Assembly (NCBI GenBank): GCA_937982495.1
Contig: CALJLX010000431.1
Span: forward strand, 1 to 5,858
DNA from: an uncultured Desulfuromonas sp.
Lineage (GTDB): Bacteria; Desulfobacterota; Desulfuromonadia; Desulfuromonadales; Trichloromonadaceae
Reading direction: 5' to 3'
DNA: 5,858 bases
Every line of letters starts with the position of its first letter. Positions within the stretch are counted from its first letter, which is position 1. Both the position numbers and the translations under genes were made by a program. The notes beneath the pieces are model-generated. The model did no database searches. It had not been told where the DNA came from and saw nothing but the letters and a program-made list of their open reading frames with translations. Positions 1-4,795 of this stretch are shown here, one piece after another.

Positions 1-1570
1 AGACAATAATGTTGAGCAGGAAGGCGATGGGACAGACGATCAGCGCCGACGAGGTGGCCGGGATCCAGCCTTCGGGTCCGAAGAAGTCGATCTTCAGAAT
101 CCACCCGGCCATGGCCAGCACCGTCATGCCGAAACCCCAGACCATCCCGGCCAGGGCGCCGTACTTGTTGGCTCGGGAATACCAGATGCCGAGAACCACG
201 GCGGGAAAGATGGTGTTGCCGGCAATCGCGAAGGCCATGGCGACGATCTGGGCGATGAGGGCCGGAGGATTGAGGGCGATGGCGATGACGACGACGCAAA
301 GGATGGCGGTAAAAATGCGCCCAACCATCAACGCCTGTTTATCTGTGCATTCGGGGCGCAGCACCGTGGCGTACCAGTCGTGGGCGATGGCCGAGGCGCC
401 GGCCATGAGCAGCCCGGCGACGGTGGAGAGCCCGGCGGCCATGGCCCCCGAGGCGAGGTAGCCGATATAGGCGATGCCCAGGTTGGCCCGTTCCGGGGCG
501 GAGAGGATGATGACGTCGGCGACGGTGGTGCCGCCGGTGGGGTTCCAGAATTTGCCGAGCACCGCGTAGACCGGTGACGACCAGTAGAGCAGGCCGATGA
601 AGAAGAGCCCCCAGAGTACCGACTTGCGGGCGATATCCTCGTTCTTCACGGTGTAGAAGCGGATCATGATGTGCGGCAGGCCGGCGGTGCCGACCATCAG
701 GGTGAAGACCAGGGCGATGAACTGGTAGAAGTTGCCGGTTCCCCAGGGGAGAAAGGTCCGCCGCAGTTCCAGGGCCTCCTCGGCGCCCAGGGAGCCGCCC
801 GCGACCTTGCCCTCCATCAGTCCGGAAAGGATCGGGCCGTACTCCAGTTGCGGCAGGATGCCGGCGCCGCCGGCTTTCTGGATCAGCACCCAGAGAGGGA
901 TCATGAAGGCCGAGATCAGGACCACGTACTGAATCTGCTGGTTGCGGGTGACTCCGGCCATCCCCGAGATGAGCATGTAGGCGGTGACCACCCCGGCGGC
1001 GAAGAAGACGCTGGCGGTGTAGCTCATGCCGAAGATCCAGCCGCAGATCAAGCCGATCCCTTTGAACTGGGCGGCGGCGTAGGTGATGGCGATGATGACC
1101 GTGACCGAGGCGGCGAGCAGGCGCACCACATGGCAGTCGAAGCGGTCGCCGAGGAATTCGGGGATGGTGTATTTGCCGAAACGCCGCAGCTGGGCGGCGA
1201 TCAGGCAGAGCAGCAGCACGTAGCCGCCGGTCCAGCCGATGATGTAGCCGAGGCCGAACCAGCCTTTCAGGTAGAGCAGCCCGGCGACCCCCATGAAGGA
1301 GGCGGCGGACATCCAGTCCGAGGCGATGGCGGCGCCGTTGCCGAACTTGCCGATTCCCTGGCCGGCCACCCAGTAGCCGGACGTATCCGAGACCTTGGAG
1401 AGAAAGCCGACGCCCACGTAGACGCAGAGGAGCGAGATCATGATGACCGCCGGAATCAGCTTGAAACCCTGTTCGATTTCGAAGATCTCTTCTCCCGTGG
1501 CGAAGAGATCGCCGGCGAAAAGAACAAGAAGCAGGGGCGCCAGAAGCGGGATCAGGGTTTTTCGTTTCAC
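1..1570 (-). CDS. Sodium:solute symporter large subunit (SSS family, ActP-like / VC_2705 subfamily), 3' end outside window
   Basis: Inner-membrane Na+-coupled symporter, probably for a small carboxylate such as acetate. The frame opens at a GTG (1568-1570) with AAAGGA nine bases upstream (1580-1585), and 523 codons are visible before the left edge cuts off what should be roughly the last 30-60 residues. The N-terminus (MKRKTLIPLLAPLLLVLFAG) looks like a signal peptide, as in E. coli ActP, and is followed by many hydrophobic helices. Family hallmarks are ASDWMSAASFMG (residues 83-94, sodium-site region), GTAGLPHIMIRFYTV (294-308) and MAGASAIAHDWY (389-400), each closely matching ActP. It lies 30 bp downstream of the DUF4212 gene and should be co-transcribed with it. 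The small-subunit partner points to the VC_2705-type two-gene symporters rather than to single-gene ActP. The substrate is inferred from family and cannot be read from sequence. Confidence 0.93.
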   Translation of the reverse strand, partial: MKRKTLIPLLAPLLLVLFAGDLFATGEEIFEIEQGFKLIPAVIMISLLCVYVGVGFLSKVSDTSGYWVAGQGIGKFGNGAAIASDWMSAASFMGVAGLLYLKGWFGLGYIIGWTGGYVLLLCLIAAQLRRFGKYTIPEFLGDRFDCHVVRLLAASVTVIIAITYAAAQFKGIGLICGWIFGMSYTASVFFAAGVVTAYMLISGMAGVTRNQQIQYVVLISAFMIPLWVLIQKAGGAGILPQLEYGPILSGLMEGKVAGGSLGAEEALELRRTFLPWGTGNFYQFIALVFTLMVGTAGLPHIMIRFYTVKNEDIARKSVLWGLFFIGLLYWSSPVYAVLGKFWNPTGGTTVADVIILSAPERANLGIAYIGYLASGAMAAGLSTVAGLLMAGASAIAHDWYATVLRPECTDKQALMVGRIFTAILCVVVIAIALNPPALIAQIVAMAFAIAGNTIFPAVVLGIWYSRANKYGALAGMVWGFGMTVLAMAGWILKIDFFGPEGWIPATSSALIVCPIAFLLNIIV

Positions 1571-1600
1571 GTCGGTAAGTCCTTTGCGCCGGGGGCGACT

Positions 1601-1912
1601 CTAGCGGGGGAGGCGGGAAACCTTGCGATCCCAGAGCAGGCAGTAGAGTTTGCACAGCAAAATATAGCCGATGGTGCAGCCTTGGGCGATCAGCCAGTAG
1701 TGGAGGGGAAAACCGAGAAAACGGGTGCGGGTGAAGAAGGACTCCCCCATCCCCGCGGGATCGCCCAGTCCCGCCAGGAAGATGCACAGGGGCAGCAGGT
1801 AGCTGAGCAGCGCCCAGAAGAGAATGACGATGGCGGCGATGCGCGCCTCGGCCTTCATGTTGGCGGACGAGGGGCGGAAGAAATTGACGTAGACGCGCTC
1901 CTTGGCGGCCAT
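1601..1912 (-). CDS. DUF4212 small subunit of a sodium:solute symporter
   Basis: A 103-residue membrane protein of the DUF4212 family, the small partner encoded just ahead of VC_2705-type SSS symporters. Two hydrophobic helices are visible at about residues 25-47 and 70-93. Between them is a polar stretch ending in the family hallmark FPLHYWLIAQ (68-77), and the C-terminus is short and basic. The start chosen is the ATG at 1910-1912. GGAGG (1919-1923) is six bases from it, whereas the ATG two codons earlier (1916-1918) directly abuts GGAGG with no spacing. The gene ends 30 bp before the GTG of the large symporter subunit. Its exact role is not established; the usual proposal is assembly with, or modulation of, the large subunit. 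Family assignment rests on remembered sequence pattern and gene order. Confidence 0.9.
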   Translation of the reverse strand: MAAKERVYVNFFRPSSANMKAEARIAAIVILFWALLSYLLPLCIFLAGLGDPAGMGESFFTRTRFLGFPLHYWLIAQGCTIGYILLCKLYCLLWDRKVSRLPR

Positions 1913-1918
1913 TTTCAT

Positions 1919-1923
1919 CCTCC
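1919..1923 (-). promoter_or_regulatory. Ribosome binding site deciding the DUF4212 start
   Basis: GGAGG on the minus strand. It has zero spacing to the upstream ATG (1918) and ideal six-base spacing to the ATG at 1912, so the downstream ATG is the likelier initiator and the protein starts MAAKERVYVNFF. Confidence 0.7.
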
Positions 1924-1940
1924 GTTTGGGGTTTCGTCTA

Positions 1941-1969
1941 GTTATAAATGGAAATGGCGTTTCAGTAAA
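1941..1969 (-). promoter_or_regulatory. Candidate sigma-70 promoter for the DUF4212-symporter pair
   Basis: On the minus strand a -35 box TTTACT (1964-1969, 4/6 to consensus) is followed by a 17-bp spacer and a -10 box TATAAC (1941-1946, 5/6). Transcription would start near 1934, leaving a leader of about 22 nt with the GGAGG site. The -35 box sits inside the dyad at 1962-1981, so the transporter genes can be controlled separately from iclR even though all three genes read the same way. Confidence 0.5.
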
Positions 1970-1981
1970 GGTCTTTACTGA
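1962..1981. promoter_or_regulatory. Perfect 20-bp dyad, candidate operator at the symporter promoter
   Basis: TCAGTAAAGGTCTTTACTGA has 9-bp arms that are exact inverted repeats around a 2-bp centre. A 2-bp loop is too small for a normal RNA hairpin, and there is no T-run after it, so a protein-binding dyad is more likely than a terminator. It overlaps the -35 box of the symporter promoter and is centred near -37. The same bases encode the last residues of IclR (Ser-Lys-Asp-Leu-Tyr) and its TGA stop. IclR itself is the obvious candidate ligand, by inference only. Confidence 0.5.
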
Positions 1982-2738
1982 GATGCGGGCCGAGATAGCC
2001 CAGTTTGGAGGAGATGATCTGGCCGGCGTCCTTCAGGCGGGGAAGAAGTTCGCTTTCGAGAAGGGGGGACTGCATGCGGAAATCCGGGCCGATCATGGCC
2101 AGCGCGGCGACGGTGGTGTCGTGCAGATCGACGAGGGGGACGGCCAGACAGGTGACGCCTTCGCCGAGACTGTCGTGGTCGACGCCGAACCCCTGTTCGA
2201 GAATTTTGTGCAGCGTGGGATCCGTTCCGGTCGTATCCTGAGGCCGGAGGGATTCGGCGGCGTTCTCCTTGCGCCAGGCCCCGGCCAGCAGCACCCGGCC
2301 CGGCGCCGAAAGGGGCAGGGGGTAGCGCTTGCCCACCAATGAGACGATCTTGACCTGCAAGGGGGTGTCGACCGCATCGAGAAAGAGCAGATCGCCGTCG
2401 CGGCGCACCGCCAGGTAGACGGCCTCGCTCGTTTCGCGCACCAGGCGTTCCATCACCGGCCGGGCCTTTTTCAGCAGGCCCATGCGCGACAGGAACTTCT
2501 GTCCCATCTCGTAAGCGGCGATGCCCAGTCGGTATTTGCCCGAAAGCTCCTCCCTCTCCACGTAGCCCCGACTTTCGAAGGTGGCGAGCAGGCGGAAGAC
2601 GCTCGTTTTGTTCATCCCGAGCTTCTCGCTGAGACGGGAAATCCGGACCTCGTCGTCATCCTCGCACAGGGCTTCGAGAACATTAAGGGCGTTTTCCACC
2701 GACTGGATGGAGTAGGTTTCTTTCCCGCGACTGGGCAA
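1962..2738 (-). CDS. IclR-family transcriptional regulator
   Basis: DNA-binding regulator of the IclR family, 258 residues from the start chosen here, a normal length for the family. Residues about 9-70 form the winged helix-turn-helix (YSIQSVENALNVLEAL, then LSEKLGMNKTSVFRLLATFE with the recognition helix near 43-55). About 85-255 is the IclR ligand-binding domain, recognisable by LPLSAPGRVLLAG, DHDSLGEGVTCLAVPL and ALAMIGP. The start is taken as TTG (2736-2738) with AAAGGAG seven bases upstream (2746-2752). The same frame is open to an ATG at 2837, but that ATG lacks a ribosome site and would lie upstream of the gene's own promoter. The regulator is encoded immediately ahead of the symporter pair and probably controls it; whether it activates or represses, and its effector, cannot be read from sequence. 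Confidence 0.92.
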   Translation of the reverse strand: MPSRGKETYSIQSVENALNVLEALCEDDDEVRISRLSEKLGMNKTSVFRLLATFESRGYVEREELSGKYRLGIAAYEMGQKFLSRMGLLKKARPVMERLVRETSEAVYLAVRRDGDLLFLDAVDTPLQVKIVSLVGKRYPLPLSAPGRVLLAGAWRKENAAESLRPQDTTGTDPTLHKILEQGFGVDHDSLGEGVTCLAVPLVDLHDTTVAALAMIGPDFRMQSPLLESELLPRLKDAGQIISSKLGYLGPHLSKDLY

Positions 2739-2745
2739 GGGGCAA

Positions 2746-2752
2746 CTCCTTT
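2746..2752 (-). promoter_or_regulatory. Ribosome binding site deciding the IclR TTG start
   Basis: AAAGGAG on the minus strand, seven bases before an in-frame TTG at 2738. It places the N-terminus a few residues before the YSIQSVENAL motif, which in IclR proteins usually begins close to the N-terminus. Confidence 0.65.
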
Positions 2753-2795
2753 CTCGGCCGGGTCGATGACGACAGTGTATCTCTAAGGCGTCTAA

Positions 2796-2824
2796 AAAAT
2801 AATACGACGTTTTATTTGTGTCAA
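2796..2824 (-). promoter_or_regulatory. Candidate sigma-70 promoter of iclR
   Basis: On the minus strand a full-consensus -35 box TTGACA (2819-2824) is followed by 17 bp and a -10 box TATTTT (2796-2801, 4/6, keeping the key A2 and T6). A better-looking TATTAT at 2799-2804 has only a 14-bp spacer and is unlikely to serve. Transcription would begin near 2789, giving a leader of about 50 nt to the TTG at 2738. Confidence 0.55.
2797..2817. promoter_or_regulatory. 21-bp near-palindrome filling the iclR promoter spacer, candidate autoregulatory operator
   Basis: The core AATAATACGACGTTTTATT (2798-2816) is symmetric about 2807 at 8 of 9 base pairs; one further pair (2797/2817) makes 9 of 10. The pattern is AATAA-n-ACG-n-CGT-n-TTATT. 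It lies between the -35 and -10 boxes and covers most of the -10 box, the classic position for a repressor that blocks its own promoter. Autoregulation is common in the IclR family, so IclR is the likely binder. Confidence 0.55.
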
Positions 2825-2835
2825 CGGTATTTTTC

Positions 2836-2859
2836 AAAAAAGGGGGATGAGAACCATCC
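2836..2859 (-). terminator. Weak candidate intrinsic terminator downstream of the Nudix gene
   Basis: On the minus strand GGATG-GTTCT-CATCC forms a 5-bp stem (2845-2859), followed by CCC and six T (2836-2841). It lies about 160 nt past the Nudix stop and just ahead of the iclR promoter, where insulation would make sense. The short stem and the CCC between stem and T-run make it marginal. Confidence 0.3.
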
Positions 2860-2880
2860 GGGGCGGTGTGGCGGGGTGTT

Positions 2881-2900
2881 GTTCTGTTTTGTTTTGTTTT
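2881..2900. repeat. Short GTTTT pentanucleotide tandem repeat
   Basis: Three exact GTTTT units (2886-2900) are preceded by one imperfect unit GTTCT (2881-2885). It lies in the 179-bp gap between the Nudix stop and the iclR promoter and overlaps no recognised signal. It is probably simple-sequence drift. Confidence 0.5.
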
Positions 2901-3017
2901 GCGTAAGTATCCTGAACCATTGAATCACGGTTCTGGATGGCATGGCTGGAGAGGGATCTTTTGGGCTTTGATAAATTATGTTTTATTGGTCTTGAAGATT
3001 TTTGCGGAGACTCGGCT

Positions 3018-3401
3018 TCAGCGTTGCAGGCGGGCGATGATGGGGGCGTCGGCGGGGAGGATGTCGTAGCGGTTGAGTTCGGCAACCGGCACCCAGCGGT
3101 GCTCGGCCACTTCAATGTTCCGAATGACGCCGTCCAGGTGCCGGCACTCGTAAGCCAGAATCAGCACCGGCGTTTGCGGATAGCGAAAATAGACGACCTC
3201 GAAAATATCCCCGACTTCGCTGTCGATCCCCAGTTCCTCGCGCAGTTCCCGGCGCAGCCCCTCCTGCGGGGTTTCGTTCGGGTCGAGCTTGCCCCCGGGA
3301 AACTCCCAGAGCCCGCCGTGCTTGCTCTTCAGCGGTCGGCGGGTGATGAGGACGGTATCCCCCTGGCGGAGGATGGCGGCGGTGACGATGATCGGCAGCA
3401 T
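3018..3401 (-). CDS. Nudix hydrolase, MutT/NudG type (8-oxo-dGTP or CTP-class nucleotide pyrophosphatase)
   Basis: Cytosolic pyrophosphohydrolase of 127 residues, near the size of E. coli MutT (129) and NudG (135). The Nudix box is complete: G37-x5-E43-x7-R51-E52-L53-x-E55-E56-x-G58-I59, so the metal-binding glutamates are intact. It is preceded by GGLWEFPGGK (29-38), typical of the MutT group, and the C-terminal part AEHRWVPVAELNRYDILPAD matches the usual MutT/NudG tail. The expected role is cleansing damaged or non-canonical nucleoside triphosphates, but MutT and NudG activities cannot be separated by eye. The start ATG (3399-3401) has AGGAG five bases upstream (3407-3411). A possible -10 box TATACT (3432-3437, minus strand) lacks a convincing -35. 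The gene is divergent from ubiE, with 136 bp between the two starts. Confidence 0.92.
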   Translation of the reverse strand: MLPIIVTAAILRQGDTVLITRRPLKSKHGGLWEFPGGKLDPNETPQEGLRRELREELGIDSEVGDIFEVVYFRYPQTPVLILAYECRHLDGVIRNIEVAEHRWVPVAELNRYDILPADAPIIARLQR

Positions 3402-3471
3402 GAAGGCTCCTGGAAGAGGGGGGTGCCGGCGAGTATAGACCGGCCCTTGCGGGCGGGGGAAGGCTTTTTTG

Positions 3472-3501
3472 CTGACAGTCTTTCCGGGGATGTGCTAAAA
3501 G
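3472..3501 (+). promoter_or_regulatory. Candidate promoter of ubiE
   Basis: CTGACA (3472-3477, 5/6 to the -35 consensus), an 18-bp spacer and TAAAAG (3496-3501, 4/6 to the -10) inside TGTGCTAAAAG. The leader to the ubiE ATG would be about 30 nt. It is the best match in the divergent gap on this strand but is not strong. Confidence 0.38.
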
Positions 3502-3537
3502 TTGCCGTCGCTTTGCTTGTCCTCATGAGGTGAAACC

Positions 3538-4248
3538 ATGTTCAATCTTTCCGAAAAAGGGCGCGGCATCCGCGAGATGTTCGACGCCATCGCCCCCCGT
3601 TACGATCTGCTCAACCGCCTGCTCTCCCTCGGCATCGACCGCCGCTGGCGGACCTTTGCCGTCAAACAGCTGAATCTCCCCGAAAACGGCAAAATTCTCG
3701 ACGTCGCCACCGGCACCGGCGATGTCGCCCTCGAAATCGCCGCCCAGTCCCCCGCCTCGCTGACCATCGTCGGCGCCGACCTGACCCCGGGGATGCTGAA
3801 GGTCGGCCAGGAGAAGATCGCCCGTTCCCCCTATCGCGACCGCATCACCCTGGTCACCGCCCCCTGCGAGGCCATGCCCCATCCCGACGGCCAGTTCGAC
3901 GGCGTCACCATCGCCTTCGGCATCCGCAACGTCGTCGACCGCCCCGCCGGACTGCGGGAGATGTGCCGGGTGCTCAAGCCCGGCGGCAAGGCGGTGATCC
4001 TCGAATTTTCCAATCCCCAAAGCCGGTTGTTCAAGGAAATCTACTACTTCTACTTCCGCAAGGTGCTCCCCTGGATCGGCGGCCTGATCTCCAAGCGCAG
4101 CGCCTACCAGTACCTGCCCGACTCGGTCCTCGAATTTCCCGACCAGGAAACCTTCAAGAAGATGATGGAGGAAGCCGGATTCACCCAGGTCGTTTATCAT
4201 GAGCAGACCTTCGGCATCGCCACCGTTCACGTCGGGGTGAAACCCTGA
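3538..4248 (+). CDS. ubiE: UbiE/MenG: demethylmenaquinone (and possibly 2-polyprenyl-6-methoxy-1,4-benzoquinol) C-methyltransferase
   Basis: SAM-dependent methyltransferase that adds the ring methyl group in the last step of menaquinone synthesis, and also acts in ubiquinone synthesis where that quinone is made. The 236-residue length is typical. Family motifs in order are YDLLNRLLSLGIDRRWR (22-38, first UbiE signature), the SAM-binding loop DVATGTGDVAL (55-65) with acidic D81 after strand 2, IAFGIRNVVDR (125-135), and RVLKPGGKAVILEFSNP (144-160, second signature). The ATG at 3538 is preceded by GAGGTGA (3527-3533) with good spacing. If the host is a Desulfuromonas/Geobacter relative, which uses menaquinone only, menG would be the more accurate name. 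It is a single-gene unit between the divergent Nudix gene and a strong terminator. Confidence 0.95.
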   Translation: MFNLSEKGRGIREMFDAIAPRYDLLNRLLSLGIDRRWRTFAVKQLNLPENGKILDVATGTGDVALEIAAQSPASLTIVGADLTPGMLKVGQEKIARSPYRDRITLVTAPCEAMPHPDGQFDGVTIAFGIRNVVDRPAGLREMCRVLKPGGKAVILEFSNPQSRLFKEIYYFYFRKVLPWIGGLISKRSAYQYLPDSVLEFPDQETFKKMMEEAGFTQVVYHEQTFGIATVHVGVKP

Positions 4249-4356
4249 AAATTCCCTTGCCGAACGGATGTGTCCGCGCTAAGGTTTTGCCGTGGATTGA
4301 CGATGGCGTGCATTGGCGGGGGAGGGTAAAGATGAGGCGAATTGATTGAAAAAAGG

Positions 4357-4401
4357 AAGCCGCTTACGGGTTGTTGGCCCGCGAGCGGCTTTTGGCTTTT
4401 T
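4357..4401. terminator. Bidirectional intrinsic terminator after ubiE
   Basis: AAGCCGCT (4357-4364) pairs with AGCGGCTT (4384-4391), and after a 2x2 internal loop CGGG (4367-4370) pairs with CCCG (4378-4381) around TTGTTGG. On the plus strand the stem runs into TTTT and, after GGC, TTTTT (4397-4401). On the minus strand it runs into CC and six T (complement of 4349-4354). It starts about 110 nt past the ubiE stop and can terminate transcripts from either side. Confidence 0.85.
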
Positions 4402-4469
4402 GGTTAGTGGAATTCGAATTGTTAAGATGAATTTAGAGGATTAAATCCACCTCGTAAGGGGAGGGCTTC

Positions 4470-4652
4470 GGGGTCAGATCTTGAAATCCGACAAATCTCG
4501 TTATTCCGGGCCGGGAAAGTTTTTCTTCCGCCGATTCCACCGCTTGTTTCTTCCCAAGATAAAAGTCAATAGTCGGCGAAAATCATCCAGCCGCTGCTCG
4601 ACCCTTCTCTCGCGTTTACCCTGCTCTATGAGCTCTTCAGCCTGCTGACCCC
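4470..4652. repeat. Inverted pair of GGGGTCAG / CTGACCCC motifs, possible small repeat element
   Basis: GGGGTCAG (4470-4477) and its inverse CTGACCCC (4645-4652) bracket 183 bp of non-coding DNA. A third copy, GGGGTCAG (4792-4799), contains the complement of the rhlE stop codon. Similar motifs are known to me as recurring intergenic sequences near REP-associated (Y1-type) transposases, but that link is recollection only. The motif also occurs once in coding sequence (3781-3788, in ubiE), so the local clustering is suggestive rather than conclusive. Confidence 0.25.
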
Positions 4653-4673
4653 CGGCCCCCTCGGCCATTACAA

Positions 4674-4727
4674 ATGAAGACAAAACAACCCAGGTTGCTT
4701 GCGCAGTCTGGGTTGTTTTGTCTTCAT
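4674..4727. terminator. Long perfect inverted repeat, probable bidirectional terminator for rhlE
   Basis: ATGAAGACAAAACAACCCAG (4674-4693) is matched exactly by its inverse at 4708-4727. The 14-nt interior pairs further (G-U, U-G, U-A, G-C, C-G) to leave a TTGC loop, so the RNA stem could reach 25 bp. In either direction the GC-rich inner stem (CAACCCAG/CTGGGTTG) leads into a T-rich arm (TTTTGTCTT), which is terminator-like. It sits about 70 nt past the rhlE stop on the minus strand. The perfect arms are longer than most terminators need, so a repeat-element hairpin is an alternative reading. Confidence 0.6.
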
Positions 4728-4795
4728 CTTTGTTCACCTCACCCGTGCGGCGGGACGACGACTCTGCGGCAAGGTCGTGCGCTGCCGAACAGGGG

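Larger units (their letters stand above)
4402..4795. other. Intergenic region between convergent ubiE and rhlE, no supported gene
   Basis: No convincing gene lies between the ubiE stop (4248) and the rhlE stop (4796). Beyond the ubiE terminator, 4402-4500 is AT-richer than its surroundings and includes the 10-bp palindrome AATTCGAATT (4411-4420). Short GAGG/CCTC/GAGG blocks (4437-4464) could form alternative weak hairpins. The stretch 4501-4668 is open on the minus strand (55 codons from an ATG at 4668, protein starting MAEGAGGQQAEELIEQGKRE, hydrophilic and probably helical). It has no ribosome site and no recognised family, so it is at most a gene remnant. GGGGTCAG-type motifs and a long hairpin at 4674-4727 are listed separately. 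Confidence 0.6.

Noticed and set aside
339..1787. A 482-codon open frame on the minus strand overlapping the symporter in another frame
   Set aside because: The translation is an Arg/His/Pro-rich low-complexity string typical of frame-shifted GC-rich DNA; the true symporter frame is the one starting at 1570.
671..1981. A 436-codon plus-strand open frame antisense to the symporter and DUF4212 genes
   Set aside because: It is rich in Gly/Asp/Glu/Ala with no recognisable domain, and the opposite strand encodes clear membrane proteins with family motifs.
2914..2934. GAACC-loop-GGTTC inverted repeat in the Nudix-iclR gap
   Set aside because: Five-bp arms with a ten-base loop and no T-run; weaker than chance-level alternatives nearby.
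3523..4230. A 235-codon minus-strand open frame antisense to almost all of ubiE
   Set aside because: Codon structure follows ubiE on the plus strand; the antisense product is a Gly/Asp/Val-rich shadow without motifs or ribosome site.
4321..4349. GGAGG followed by a five-codon mini-ORF (Met-Arg-Arg-Ile-Asp-stop) just before the ubiE terminator, resembling an attenuator leader
   Set aside because: There is no downstream gene on that strand to attenuate, no run of a single amino acid's codons and no strong promoter in front; most likely chance.
4564..4676. A short plus-strand stretch reading IIQPLLDPSLAFTLLYELF and ending at a TGA in the hairpin
   Set aside because: It has no start codon between its flanking stops, no ribosome site and no recognised family; it is probably the antisense reading of the region.
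4674..4727. The long inverted repeat considered as an integron attC site
   Set aside because: The conserved RYYYAAC/GTTRRRY ends and the mismatch pattern of attC are absent, and no integrase or cassette array is visible.
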